A stretch of DNA of 42,712 nt from a virus, in IMG/VR virus record IMGVR_UViG_3300033273_000011, positions 1 to 42,712 of that record, one strand, 5' to 3'. Below are positions 6,308-14,613 of the stretch, in pieces. The notes under the pieces are model-generated. The model saw nothing but the letters and a program-made list of their open reading frames with translations, was not told the origin of the DNA and did not search any database. The position numbers and the translations under genes were made by a program. Each line of letters begins with the position of its first letter. The first letter of the stretch is position 1.

Positions 6308-7987
6308 ATGAGTCAACTCTTCGGTTTTATTATTAATAAAGGCGGTGAGGATAGGGGTCAATCCCCTATCCCACCAAATCAGGATGACTCCGTAGCGGTA
6401 GCCGCTGGGGGTCATTTTGGTACTTATGTGGATGTCGATGGCTCACAGGGTCGGAATGAATACGAACTGATCAAGCGTTATAGAGATATGGCGCTTCATC
6501 CAGAGTGTGACTCTGCTATTGACGAGATTGTAAATGAGTTTGTTGTCAGTGATGCTGATGATTCTCCTGTTGAGATTGAACTTTCTAACCTAGATGTCAG
6601 TGCTGGGGTGAAGAAAAAGATTCGTGATGAATTTAATTACATCAAAAAACTTTTAAATTTCGACAAAAATGCTCACCAAATCATTAGGACTTGGTACATC
6701 GATGGTCGTACATATTACCACAAAGTTATCGACTTGGACAAACCCAAGCGTGGTATCCTAGAACTTCGTTATATCGATCCTCTAAAATTACGTAAAGTTA
6801 GACAGAAGATCAAGAGTCCAGAAGCAGCATCTCAAGGAGCAAAAGGAACTGCTCTTGAGTATGACTGGGGTGACTACATCGATTATTATATCTACAATCC
6901 CAAGGGTTATGCTAATGCCATGACCGTCAATGCCACATTTGATTTTGCTTCTGCTAATGGAATCAAAATGGCAGCTGACTCTATTGCTAAGTGTAACTCA
7001 GGTCTAATGGATCTGAACAAAAAGCAACCATTAAGTTTCCTACACAAAGCAATCAAGTCACTCAATCAACTCCGTATGATTGAGGATTCCCTTGTTATCT
7101 ACAGATTGTCACGTGCTCCCGAGCGTAGAATTTTCTACATTGACGTTGGCAATCTACCTAAGGTCAAAGCGGAACAATATCTTCGTGACGTGATGGCACG
7201 TTATCGTAACAAACTTGTTTACGATGCCAGCACTGGCGAGATCCGTGATGACAAAAAGCATATGAGTATGCTAGAAGATTTTTGGTTACCTCGTAGAGAG
7301 GGTGGTCGTGGAACTGAGATTTCTACACTACCTGGCGGACAGAACCTTGGCGAACTTAAGGACGTTGAGTATTTTAAGAAGAAACTCTATAACTCTCTCA
7401 ATCTTCCTCCTTCTAGACTCACAGACGATAACAAAGGATTTAACCTCGGTAAAACCACTGAAGTCCTCCGTGACGAACTCAAGTTTAGTAAGTTTATCGG
7501 AAGACTACGTAAGAGATTTAGCGAACTCTTCCACGATATTCTCAAGACCCAACTCATCCTCAAGGGAGTAATTGCTCCCGAAGATTGGGATGAAATGGAA
7601 GAGCATATTCAATATGACTTCCTGTTTGACAATCATTTCAATGAGTTAAAAGAACAGGAGATGATGTTACAGAGAATGAATCTTGTCACCCAGATGGATC
7701 CATTCCTCGGTAAGTATTTCTCCGTTGATTACATCCGTCGCCAGATCCTTCAGCAGACTGAAAAGGAAATGAAGGAAATGGATAAGCAGATTAAGGGAGA
7801 CATTGATTCTGGTCTTGCTATGAATCCTGCTGATATTAATACGTTTGATATGATGGATCGTCAAAATGATGCTTTTGCTCCAGAACTAGAAGCACAAGCA
7901 GCTGATGATGCTCATGCTAGAGAGATTGAAAAGATGAAGGCAATGCCGAAACCCTCTCCAGCGCCAAGTAAAAAAACTGATAAATAA
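6308..7987 (+). CDS. 20: Portal vertex protein gp20
   Basis: The portal forms the dodecameric ring at the special head vertex, nucleates head assembly and binds the terminase and the neck. It has 559 aa (T4 gp20 is 524). Features include the YRDMALHPECDSAIDEIVNE region near residue 58, the YYHKVID/RGILELRYIDPLKLRK stretch and the long LPPSRLTDD...FNLGKTTEVLRDELKF segment typical of T4-like portals. The C-terminus is Ala/Asp/Lys-rich. The ATG at 6308 lies four bases after a hairpin and lacks a close Shine-Dalgarno, which is unusual here. Confidence 0.96.
   Translation: MSQLFGFIINKGGEDRGQSPIPPNQDDSVAVAAGGHFGTYVDVDGSQGRNEYELIKRYRDMALHPECDSAIDEIVNEFVVSDADDSPVEIELSNLDVSAGVKKKIRDEFNYIKKLLNFDKNAHQIIRTWYIDGRTYYHKVIDLDKPKRGILELRYIDPLKLRKVRQKIKSPEAASQGAKGTALEYDWGDYIDYYIYNPKGYANAMTVNATFDFASANGIKMAADSIAKCNSGLMDLNKKQPLSFLHKAIKSLNQLRMIEDSLVIYRLSRAPERRIFYIDVGNLPKVKAEQYLRDVMARYRNKLVYDASTGEIRDDKKHMSMLEDFWLPRREGGRGTEISTLPGGQNLGELKDVEYFKKKLYNSLNLPPSRLTDDNKGFNLGKTTEVLRDELKFSKFIGRLRKRFSELFHDILKTQLILKGVIAPEDWDEMEEHIQYDFLFDNHFNELKEQEMMLQRMNLVTQMDPFLGKYFSVDYIRRQILQQTEKEMKEMDKQIKGDIDSGLAMNPADINTFDMMDRQNDAFAPELEAQAADDAHAREIEKMKAMPKPSPAPSKKTDK
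7979..7986 (+). promoter_or_regulatory. Possible late promoter at end of gene 20 (GATAAATA)
   Basis: GATAAATA overlaps the gene 20 stop codon and lies 23 bases before the core-protein ATG. A weak inverted repeat, ATAAC (7991-7995) and GTTAT (8006-8010), covers that ATG. The call rests on position and motif only. Confidence 0.4.
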
Positions 7988-8008
7988 CTAATAACCCGTT
8001 TTTATGTT

Positions 8009-8203
8009 ATGTCTGATCAACCATTAGATTCTGAAGTGCTCAATGTTGTTAACTTAATTGCTGACAAGAAACGAGCGGATGCCCTCGATGCCATTGAGGA
8101 TATCTTATTTGCTAAAGCATCAGAAACAATTGATACATATAAGAAGACCGTAGCTAATACGTTCTTTGATGAACCAACAGGAGATACTCCAGAAGAACAA
8201 TGA
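8009..8203 (+). CDS. Small prohead core protein (gp67/gp68 position, 64 aa)
   Basis: T4 has genes 67 and 68 between portal and protease, encoding small proteins of the prohead core that are cut by gp21. This 64-aa acidic, helical protein (NVVNLIADKKRADALDAIEDILFAKASETIDTY..., split by no obvious break) occupies that place and resembles gp68 more than gp67 in its DAI...L...A...I pattern. The C-terminus is acidic (DEPTGDTPEEQ). It overlaps gene 21 as ATGA, so the two are probably translated together. No close Shine-Dalgarno is visible. Confidence 0.6.
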   Translation: MSDQPLDSEVLNVVNLIADKKRADALDAIEDILFAKASETIDTYKKTVANTFFDEPTGDTPEEQ

Positions 8204-8844
8204 AACTAATTACTGAAAGCATCGAAGACATCCGTATCCTCACTGAGGAAAAGGATGGTGAGAAGCACCTTTACATCGAAGGTGTATTCCTCCAATCGGA
8301 AATTAAGAACCGTAACGGAAGAATCTATCCTTTCGATGTTCTCAATAAAGAAGTTGAAAGGTATTCTGAAGAGTATGTCAAAGCTGGTCGTGCCCTAGGT
8401 GAACTAGGTCACCCTGACGGTCCCACTGTCAATCTTGATCGAGTGTCACACAAGATCACATCACTAAAGGCAGAGGGTAACAACTTTATGGGTAAAGCAA
8501 GAATCCTTGATACTCCCATGGGTAAAATTGCCAAGAGTCTCCTCGGTGAAGGTGTAAAACTTGGTGTTTCTTCTAGAGGAATGGGTTCTCTCAAAGAAGA
8601 AAATGGCGTGAAGTATGTTAGTGATGACTTCATGCTCGCCACTGCTGCTGATATTGTAGCGGATCCTTCTGCTCCTGACGCTTTCGTCAACGGAATTATG
8701 GAAGGTAAAGAGTGGGTTTGGGAAGGCGGATTACTCCGTGAAAAACAAATCCAAGAGATAAAAAAGGAAATCGATAACGCTTCCAAGGTAGAACTTGAGG
8801 AGAAAATGCTACAAGCATTCGATAAGTTCCTTTCAAATCTTTGA
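8200..8844 (+). CDS. 21: Prohead core protease gp21
   Basis: This is the serine protease (peptidase family S77) that matures the prohead by cutting scaffold, core and capsid proteins. At 214 aa it is nearly the same as T4 gp21 (212). The likely catalytic His is H71 in GELGHPDG and the Ser is S124 or S125 in GVSSRGMG, both at the family positions. An N-terminal strand region (EKHLYIEGVFLQSEIKNRNGR) is also typical. It follows the core gene with an ATGA overlap and precedes the scaffold gene. Confidence 0.94.
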   Translation: MKLITESIEDIRILTEEKDGEKHLYIEGVFLQSEIKNRNGRIYPFDVLNKEVERYSEEYVKAGRALGELGHPDGPTVNLDRVSHKITSLKAEGNNFMGKARILDTPMGKIAKSLLGEGVKLGVSSRGMGSLKEENGVKYVSDDFMLATAADIVADPSAPDAFVNGIMEGKEWVWEGGLLREKQIQEIKKEIDNASKVELEEKMLQAFDKFLSNL

Positions 8845-8847
8845 ATT

Positions 8848-8855
8848 CATAAATA
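8848..8855 (+). promoter_or_regulatory. Late promoter of gene 22 (CATAAATA)
   Basis: CATAAATA lies just after the gene 21 stop, 42 bases before the gene 22 ATG. Expected start is near 8861. The leader contains a clean CGAGGAAAA ribosome site with no strong hairpin. Confidence 0.6.
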
Positions 8856-8896
8856 ATCTTAGAATAATCATTTAGATACTTACGAGGAAAACTCAA

Positions 8897-10069
8897 ATGT
8901 CAGATATGCTTAACGAAAAGTTTGAGGAGTTTGCCAGTGAGCACGCTGCTGTTCTTGCTGAGGCTGGAGATCCAATGCCAACAGTAACCGCCGCTGTTCT
9001 CCCTGGTGATGCTGCTGCCTCAGGTCAGTCCAATACTGCCGTAAATGCTAAAGCTTCCAGTGGCGAAAGTGCTACAGGACATGCTGCTCCACTTCAGCCT
9101 GGTATCGCTATCGGTCAAAAGGCACCTCAAGAAGTTAACAGCGTAACCACTACTCCTCATGAGCATGATGAGGATGGCGATGAGAATCCTGGTGCTAAGG
9201 CTGCTGCTCCTATCTCGGGTGGTATTACTGGCGAACCAAACCGTGGTGGTTCTAACACCGATCTTCCTAATGGAACTGCTCCTAAGTTCGGTGCTGAAAT
9301 TGCCTACGGAACCAAGGAAGGCGGTAGCGTAACCTACCCCATCAAACCTAAGTTTGAAGACCTCGACGTATCTGCTGATGTTTCTGCTCTCACCGAGGGT
9401 ACTGAACTCAGCGAAGAGTTTGCTGAAAAAGCAAAAACAATTTTTGAAGCTGCTGTTAAGTCTAAGTTGTCTGAAGAGTGGACCAAACTCGAAGAGCACT
9501 ACAAGACACAACTCACCGAGCAAGTCGAAGCTGTTAAGAAAGAACTTGCTGAAGAAGTTAACGGCACCGTCAACTACGCTGTCACCAAGTGGCTTGAGGA
9601 AAACCAAGTTGCTGTTGACCGCGGAATCAGAAATGAGATCACTGAAGACTTCATTAGCGGTCTGAAGAATCTCTTTGAAGAACACTACATTAATATCCCC
9701 GACGAAAAAGTTGATGTCGTCGAAGGTATGACTGAAGATCTTTGTAAGATGGAAGAACGCCTCAACGAACAGGTTAAGGCAAATATTGAACTTCAAAATC
9801 GTCTCAATGAGTCTGCTAAGCAGATCATCGTCAAGCAAATTGCCGAAGATCTAGTAGACACACAAAAGGACAAACTAGCATCCCTCGCTGAGGGAGTTGA
9901 GTTTACTTCTGAGGAGGAATTCTCTAAGAAACTCACCACTATCAAAGAGTCATACTTCCCTAAGGAAGGTGCTCCTAAAGTAGTTGCTGACGAAACCCCA
10001 GTGGAAGCAGAAGAGGTATCACCAGCAATGGCAATGTACCTTCAGGCAATGAACCGCTGGAATCAGTGA
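8897..10069 (+). CDS. 22: Prohead core scaffolding protein gp22
   Basis: This is the major scaffold of the prohead, filling the shell during assembly and then degraded by gp21. It has 390 aa against 269 in T4. The N-terminal 140 residues are Ala/Gly/Pro-rich and low in complexity. Residues about 150-330 are acidic and Lys/Glu-rich with heptad-like spacing (coiled coil), as expected for a core protein, and the C-terminus (MAMYLQAMNRWNQ) resembles the conserved gp22 end. It lies between protease and capsid genes with its own late promoter. Confidence 0.88.
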   Translation: MSDMLNEKFEEFASEHAAVLAEAGDPMPTVTAAVLPGDAAASGQSNTAVNAKASSGESATGHAAPLQPGIAIGQKAPQEVNSVTTTPHEHDEDGDENPGAKAAAPISGGITGEPNRGGSNTDLPNGTAPKFGAEIAYGTKEGGSVTYPIKPKFEDLDVSADVSALTEGTELSEEFAEKAKTIFEAAVKSKLSEEWTKLEEHYKTQLTEQVEAVKKELAEEVNGTVNYAVTKWLEENQVAVDRGIRNEITEDFISGLKNLFEEHYINIPDEKVDVVEGMTEDLCKMEERLNEQVKANIELQNRLNESAKQIIVKQIAEDLVDTQKDKLASLAEGVEFTSEEEFSKKLTTIKESYFPKEGAPKVVADETPVEAEEVSPAMAMYLQAMNRWNQ

Positions 10070-10072
10070 TTT

Positions 10073-10080
10073 CCTAAATA
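10073..10080 (+). promoter_or_regulatory. Late promoter of gene 23 (CCTAAATA)
   Basis: CCTAAATA lies 39 bases before the capsid ATG, with the expected start near 10086. The leader has a CGGAGAAA ribosome site and no sequestering repeat, which fits strong expression. Confidence 0.6.
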
Positions 10081-10118
10081 ATTCTATCCACATTTCCTAA
10101 CAAACATCGGAGAAACTA

Positions 10119-11525
10119 ATGTTTAACGCACAACATCTCCAGGAAAAGTGGTCCCCTGTTCTTAACCATGGCGAAGCTCCTGAAATCCAGGATCGCTACA
10201 AGAGAGCAGTGACCTCTGTACTCCTGGAAAACCAAGAAAGAGCTCTTCGTGAAGAGCGCGGTATGATCAATGAGGTCGCCGTAAACTCACTAGGCGCTAG
10301 CACCGTCACCCCTCCTGGTTCGGCACTCGCTTCCAACAATACCGCTGGTCTTGCTGGTTTCGATCCCGTACTAATCAGCCTCGTTCGTCGTGCTATGCCT
10401 AACCTTATGGCATATGACGTATGTGGTGTCCAGCCTATGTCTGGTCCCTCTGGTCTTATCTTCGCCATGAGATCCCGCTACGAGAACCAAGGCGGCGAAG
10501 AGGCACTCTTCAACGAGCCTGATGCTGGCTTCACTGCTGGTCTCGACGCTAACGCTGGTGACTACACCCCACGTACTGGCGCTGGTGTCGGTGGCGACGC
10601 AGAAGGTAACAACCCTGCTCTCCTCAACGACGCTTCCCCTGGCACCTACGAGGTTCCCCGTGGTTTCTCTAGAGAAGATCTTGAGCAAGCTGGCGATGCT
10701 GGTAAGCTGTTCCGTGAGATGTCCTTCAGCATCGAGAAGACCTCTGTGACCGCTAAGTCCAGAGCACTCAAAGCTGAGTACACCTTGGAACTCGCTCAAG
10801 ACCTCAAGGCGATCCATGGTCTAGATGCTGAGCAAGAGCTCGCTAACATCCTGTCTAGCGAAGTCCTTGCTGAGATCAACCGTGAAGTCGTCCGTCGTGT
10901 CTACAGCGTTGCTAAGCCTGGTGCTCAGAACAACGTTGCTAACGCTGGCATCTTCGACCTTGACGTTGACAGCAACGGTCGTTGGTCCGTTGAGAAATTC
11001 AAGGGTCTTCTCTTCCAGATTGAGCGTGACGCTAACGCTATCGCCCAAGAGACTCGTAGAGGAAAGGGCAACTTCCTCATCTGCTCTGCTGATGTTGCTT
11101 CCGCCCTCGCCATGGCTGGCGTCCTCGACTACTCCTCTGGTCTCACTGGCGCTGGTGGTCCTGCCATCGGTACTGTTGATGACACTGGCAACCTCGCTGT
11201 TGGTACTATCAATGGTAGAATCAAGGTCTATGTCGATCCTTACTCCGCTAACCTAAGCGACAAGCACTACTACGTAATGGGTTATAAGGGCACCTCGCCT
11301 TATGACGCTGGTCTCTTCTATTGCCCATACGTACCCCTCCAAATGGTTCGTTCCATCGATCCTAACAACTTCCAGCCCAAGATTGGCTTCAAGACTCGTT
11401 ACGGCATGGTTTCCAACCCATTTGTTACCACTAACGGTCTGTACAATGGTACTCCTGACGGTGAGACCCTCACCGCCAACGCCAACATGTACTACCGTCG
11501 TGTTCAGGTCACCAACCTCATGTGA
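10119..11525 (+). CDS. 23: Major capsid protein gp23
   Basis: This is the main shell protein, assembled as hexamers and cut at the N-terminus by gp21 during maturation. It has 468 aa (T4 gp23 is 521). The conserved core features are the FDPVLISLVRRAMPNLMAYD region near residue 80, the GLIFAMRSRYE strand near 110, the VTAKSRALKAEYTLELAQDLK segment near 210 and the C-terminal KIGFKTRYGMVSNPF. Codon use is strongly biased to C- and G-ending codons compared with neighbours, consistent with very high expression. A terminator follows directly. Confidence 0.97.
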   Translation: MFNAQHLQEKWSPVLNHGEAPEIQDRYKRAVTSVLLENQERALREERGMINEVAVNSLGASTVTPPGSALASNNTAGLAGFDPVLISLVRRAMPNLMAYDVCGVQPMSGPSGLIFAMRSRYENQGGEEALFNEPDAGFTAGLDANAGDYTPRTGAGVGGDAEGNNPALLNDASPGTYEVPRGFSREDLEQAGDAGKLFREMSFSIEKTSVTAKSRALKAEYTLELAQDLKAIHGLDAEQELANILSSEVLAEINREVVRRVYSVAKPGAQNNVANAGIFDLDVDSNGRWSVEKFKGLLFQIERDANAIAQETRRGKGNFLICSADVASALAMAGVLDYSSGLTGAGGPAIGTVDDTGNLAVGTINGRIKVYVDPYSANLSDKHYYVMGYKGTSPYDAGLFYCPYVPLQMVRSIDPNNFQPKIGFKTRYGMVSNPFVTTNGLYNGTPDGETLTANANMYYRRVQVTNLM

Positions 11526-11545
11526 TCTAAACCCCACGGATTGTC

Positions 11546-11573
11546 AGGGACCTCTCACAGGGGTCCCTTTTTT
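11546..11573 (+). terminator. Intrinsic terminator after gene 23
   Basis: AGGGACC (11546-11552) and GGTCCCT (11562-11568) form a 7-bp stem followed by a run of T residues (11568-11573). It ends the capsid transcript. A late promoter starts within the same T-rich end. Confidence 0.85.
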
Positions 11574-11581
11574 ATTAAATA
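11574..11581 (+). promoter_or_regulatory. Late promoter joined to the gene 23 terminator (ATTAAATA)
   Basis: ATTAAATA begins right after the terminator T run, with the expected start near 11587. A short repeat, TACCT (11580-11584) and AGGTA (11596-11600), would cover part of the GGAGG ribosome site in longer RNA only. This is a weaker form of the pattern described in the findings. Confidence 0.5.
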
Positions 11582-11602
11582 CCTATAGAATATGGAGGTA
11601 CT

Positions 11603-11767
11603 ATGTCCACAGGTTCCGTGACCAAGACAGACCTACTCGCTAGAGTGTACAAATTGAAGACCGCCCTTTACAACGGTTCAAGACAAGACAAGAATGGTGA
11701 CTGGCACGATGGTGCTCATCATGCCTATAATGAAATCCTAAACATGTTGAACGAATACGTCCGATGA
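11603..11767 (+). CDS. Small conserved cyanophage-type protein (54 aa)
   Basis: ATG 11603 has a strong GGAGG five to nine bases upstream. The product has the pattern VTKTDLLARVYKLKTALY...DGAHHAYNEILNMLNEY, which I recall as a small ORF found in many cyanomyoviruses, often several per genome. It appears all helical. Function is unknown. It lies between the gene 23 terminator and gene 3, and its stop overlaps the next gene as ATGA. Confidence 0.65.
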   Translation: MSTGSVTKTDLLARVYKLKTALYNGSRQDKNGDWHDGAHHAYNEILNMLNEYVR

Positions 11768-11934
11768 GAAAAGACCTGGACAACACAGACGGTATGCTAC
11801 CTGACACAGACGAAAAGGTTCTTCGAGAGCGTTGTGCTAAGATGAAGAACGAAATCCTTATGGAGGAACCATGCCCGATTTACGAAGCAACAGAGGAGGA
11901 CTGGAATGACTTCTGGTACAACTACGATGAATGA
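11764..11934 (+). CDS. Small acidic protein (56 aa)
   Basis: It starts at the ATGA overlap with the previous gene. The product is acidic with two cysteines (ERCAKMK, EEPCPIYE) and an aromatic tail (DDFWYNYDE-like, ending NDFWYNYDE). No family is recognised. Its last 29 bases overlap the start of the next ORF, and the AGGAGG that serves that ORF lies inside this gene. Confidence 0.5.
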   Translation: MRKDLDNTDGMLPDTDEKVLRERCAKMKNEILMEEPCPIYEATEEDWNDFWYNYDE

Positions 11935-12142
11935 AGACTGGCGTTATAGTGACTCTCGTATGAAACTTCGCCAAGAAGTTTATAACATTCTTCTCAAAAA
12001 ATTTGGTTCTGAACTAAACGAAGACGGATCTCCAGTACATAGTATGGAGAGTATTACTGAGTGTTGTCATGACTGGGTAAGTCAGGGACATGCTATCTCC
12101 TCAGGTATCGTCGCTTACTACCAGGCATATTACGCTAAATAG
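11906..12142 (+). CDS. Hypothetical protein upstream of gene 3 (78 aa)
   Basis: ATG 11906 is chosen over ATG 11927 because a perfect AGGAGG (11894-11899) lies six bases before it. The product looks helical, with a SMESITECCHDWVSQGH segment and a C-terminus rich in Tyr and Ala (YYQAYYAK). I do not recognise a domain. The stop codon TAG lies in the late promoter of gene 3. Confidence 0.55.
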   Translation: MTSGTTTMNEDWRYSDSRMKLRQEVYNILLKKFGSELNEDGSPVHSMESITECCHDWVSQGHAISSGIVAYYQAYYAK

Positions 12143-12170
12143 TAATGCTTGGGAAGTTGACATATGCCTG
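12122..12170 (+). promoter_or_regulatory. Inverted repeat covering the gene 3 start codon, with late promoter in the loop
   Basis: CAGGCATAT (12122-12130) and ATATGCCTG (12162-12170) are perfect 9-base inverted repeats. The gene 3 ATG (12164-12166) lies within the 3' arm. The GCTAAATA late promoter is in the 31-base loop; its transcript, starting near 12147, would lack the 5' arm altogether. An inner repeat, ATTAC/GTAAT (12129-12133 and 12142-12146), is an alternative fold. Confidence 0.5.
12134..12141 (+). promoter_or_regulatory. Late promoter of gene 3 (GCTAAATA)
   Basis: GCTAAATA overlaps the TAG of the upstream ORF and lies 22 bases before the gene 3 ATG. It fits the late motif at six of eight bases. 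A start near 12147 would give an 17-base leader. Confidence 0.45.
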
Positions 12171-12682
12171 CTGAATGGTATAAGGAACAAATTGGAAATC
12201 GTAACTACCTCTCTCCTGTTGGATTCAAACTCCAACTGGAAAAATTTAGAGGGGTAGATTTCTTTTGTCAGCGAGCTAACCTTCCTGATGTTTCTGTGCC
12301 TTTCACCGAAGTCCCCACTAGGTTCCGTCAATTTCCTATCGTAGCTGGTGGCGGGGTTACATACGGGGACTTGTCGGTGACATTTATTGTTGATGAAGAG
12401 TTAATCAATTGGAGATCAATCTACGATTGGATCCGCCAGAACGGTGTGTCCGAAGAACACATGCCAACAGTGGATCCAGAGTACAGTGCTGGTCAACTGT
12501 TGATCTACACTTCATCATACAATGTCAATCACGTCATTGACTTTGAAAATCTTTTTCCAATCAGTATATCTGAAATGAGTTTCGATGCTACATCTAATGA
12601 CATCGAATACTTTACAGCGCAAGTAACTTTCAAGTATACTGGGTACACAATACGAGATGAGGCATTCGCCATTTCTACATGA
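12164..12682 (+). CDS. 3: Tail completion and sheath stabiliser gp3
   Basis: gp3 caps the tail tube and helps hold the sheath. The 172-aa length is close to T4 gp3 (176). The protein has the tube-like fold seen in gp19 and gp54 relatives: an LQLEKFRGVDFFCQRANLPD region near residue 25, a GGVTYGDLSVTFIVDE strand pair near 75 and a late YFTAQVTFKYTGY strand. Position before uvsY and uvsW is the usual one in cyanophages. It overlaps uvsY by ATGA. Identification as gp3 rather than another tube homologue relies partly on that context. Confidence 0.8.
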   Translation: MPAEWYKEQIGNRNYLSPVGFKLQLEKFRGVDFFCQRANLPDVSVPFTEVPTRFRQFPIVAGGGVTYGDLSVTFIVDEELINWRSIYDWIRQNGVSEEHMPTVDPEYSAGQLLIYTSSYNVNHVIDFENLFPISISEMSFDATSNDIEYFTAQVTFKYTGYTIRDEAFAIST

Positions 12683-13152
12683 ACTTTGACAAACTACATC
12701 ATAAATTTGAACAAATTAAATCTGAATGGGCAGAAGACAGTCACGTAGAGTTTGAGTTTAAGAACAAGAACTACAGTGCTGATCTCGGCAAGATCTCAAT
12801 GGAGATCCCTTTCCAGCATAATAAATACTTAAACCATTACACCGATCTTTCACAGATTAAAACTAGTCTGGAATTTGAAGTCCGTAAGTTGATCCGAGAA
12901 AAGAGAGAGTATTACAGCGGGGAGGCAGAAGCAAAAGTATACGCTGAGAAACCTTTCGGATCAAGTATCAAAACCGCCGACAAGATGAGAGTCTATCTTG
13001 AGTCGGACGAAGACATCATTAACCAAGAAGCAAAGATTAAATACATTGATCAAATGCTATATTTTTTAGACAATGTTTTGAAGATGATTTCACAACGAAA
13101 TTATCATGTGAGGAACGCTATCGAATGGGAGAAGTTTATTAATGGAAACTAA
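12679..13152 (+). CDS. uvsY: Recombination mediator UvsY
   Basis: UvsY loads the UvsX recombinase on gp32-covered single-stranded DNA. The product has 157 aa (T4 UvsY 137), is rich in Lys and Glu, and contains the LEFEVRKLIREKREYYSGEA region with the KPFG...TADKMRVYLESDE segment that matches the UvsY pattern. It lies next to uvsW, as in T4, and shares one base with it. The upstream ATGA overlap with gene 3 couples it to a late gene, although the protein acts in replication and recombination. Confidence 0.85.
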   Translation: MNFDKLHHKFEQIKSEWAEDSHVEFEFKNKNYSADLGKISMEIPFQHNKYLNHYTDLSQIKTSLEFEVRKLIREKREYYSGEAEAKVYAEKPFGSSIKTADKMRVYLESDEDIINQEAKIKYIDQMLYFLDNVLKMISQRNYHVRNAIEWEKFINGN

Positions 13153-14612
13153 TGTCCCTGATTACCGTCAAGAAAAAGAACGAGGTTTACCTCACTCTCA
13201 ATTCTGAGCAACACGTTCATCAAGAACTAGCGGATTACTTTTCTTTTGAATTACCAGAGGCAAAGTTCCTAAAGCGGCAACCTAGGTTTAGATACTGGGA
13301 TGGTATGATTCACCTGTACTCTCCTGCTACGGGTGAATTGTATGGCGGATTACTTCCCCATCTAAAAGAATGGTGTGCTGAACGAAAGTATAGATTAAGT
13401 TACGAACCCAACGACTGGTACGGAGATGTGGAGGAACCTAATGGGTTCGTTTCCCCCAAGGGTGTAGCAGATTTTATGAATAGTATCTCTAAGTACAAAC
13501 CTAGAGACTACCAATACATGACAGTGTATAAAGCACTGAAGAACAACAGAGGGTTGTTTTTGTCACCGACAGGATCGGGAAAGTCTCTTATGATCTACAG
13601 TATCGTGAGGTATTATGCTCAGGCAGGTAAGAAGATTCTGCTTGTGGTTCCTACCACCTCACTGGTAGAGCAGATGATAAAAGATTTTAAGGACTATGGA
13701 TGGAAAGCCGAAGAGTATTGTCATACCATTTATTCGGGCAAAGATAAGAATACTGATAAACCAGTTATCATCTCAACCTGGCAATCAATCTATAAGTTTC
13801 CCAAAAGATACTTCGATGACATTGACTGTGTTATCGGTGATGAGGCACATCTATTTAAGTCGAAGAGTCTGACTGGTATCATGACCAAACTCCATAACGC
13901 TAAGTATCGTTTTGGATTTACTGGTACGCTAGATGGTAGCAAGACACACAAGTGGGTCCTGGAGGGTCTGTTTGGTGCCTGTGAGAAGGTGACTAGGACA
14001 GATGATCTAATCAAGCAAGGACACCTCTCCAAGTTCCGTATCAAGGTGCTGGTGTGTAAGCATGAATACAAATATTTTGAGGACTATCATGCTGAGATGG
14101 AATACATCGTTGAGCATGAGAAACGTAACAACCTAATCAAGAATCTGGTTAGAGACATTAAGGGTAACACCTTGGTGTTGTTCAACTATGTGGAGAAGCA
14201 TGGTGAACCACTTTATGATTTGATAAATAACAATATATCAGACCGTGAAATCTTTTTTGTTCATGGTGGTACGGATGTAGAAGATAGAGAAGAGGTTCGT
14301 AAACTTACCGAAACCCAAGACAATGCTATCATCATTGCTTCTTACGGAACGTTCTCTACTGGCATCAACATTAAACGTTTACATAACATTATTTTTGCTT
14401 CCCCGAGTAAGTCACGGGTACGTAATCTCCAAAGCATTGGACGCGTCCTCAGGAAAGGCGATGGCAAGGACATAGCAACACTATATGATATCGCTGACGA
14501 TATCTCTTCTAAGAGTAGAACTAACTATACTCTCAATCACTTGACAGAAAGAATTAAGATCTACCAAGAGGAAAATTTTAAGTATGAAGTAATACCTATC
14601 AAACTGAAATAA
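13152..14612 (+). CDS. uvsW: DNA helicase UvsW
   Basis: This SF2 helicase unwinds R-loops and branched DNA and shifts replication from origin to recombination mode. It has 486 aa (T4 about 500). An N-terminal DNA-binding region (residues 1-110) is followed by Walker A SPTGSGKS (138-145), DEAH (230-233), the FGFTGTL motif III and a late QSIGRVLRKG motif VI. It has a one-base overlap with uvsY and is followed after one base by an Sm-like ORF. Confidence 0.95.
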   Translation: MSLITVKKKNEVYLTLNSEQHVHQELADYFSFELPEAKFLKRQPRFRYWDGMIHLYSPATGELYGGLLPHLKEWCAERKYRLSYEPNDWYGDVEEPNGFVSPKGVADFMNSISKYKPRDYQYMTVYKALKNNRGLFLSPTGSGKSLMIYSIVRYYAQAGKKILLVVPTTSLVEQMIKDFKDYGWKAEEYCHTIYSGKDKNTDKPVIISTWQSIYKFPKRYFDDIDCVIGDEAHLFKSKSLTGIMTKLHNAKYRFGFTGTLDGSKTHKWVLEGLFGACEKVTRTDDLIKQGHLSKFRIKVLVCKHEYKYFEDYHAEMEYIVEHEKRNNLIKNLVRDIKGNTLVLFNYVEKHGEPLYDLINNNISDREIFFVHGGTDVEDREEVRKLTETQDNAIIIASYGTFSTGINIKRLHNIIFASPSKSRVRNLQSIGRVLRKGDGKDIATLYDIADDISSKSRTNYTLNHLTERIKIYQEENFKYEVIPIKLK

Positions 14613-14613
14613 T

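Noticed and set aside
9020-9838. 272-codon open frame on the - strand opposite gene 22
   Set aside because: It lies wholly within the scaffold gene, has no ribosome site or promoter, and its Phe/Leu-rich product mirrors the Lys/Glu-rich codons of gp22.
11764-12142. Possible gp16 or other named gene among the small ORFs
   Set aside because: The small ORFs here and before gene 17 lack the length and patterns of gp16; names would be guesses.
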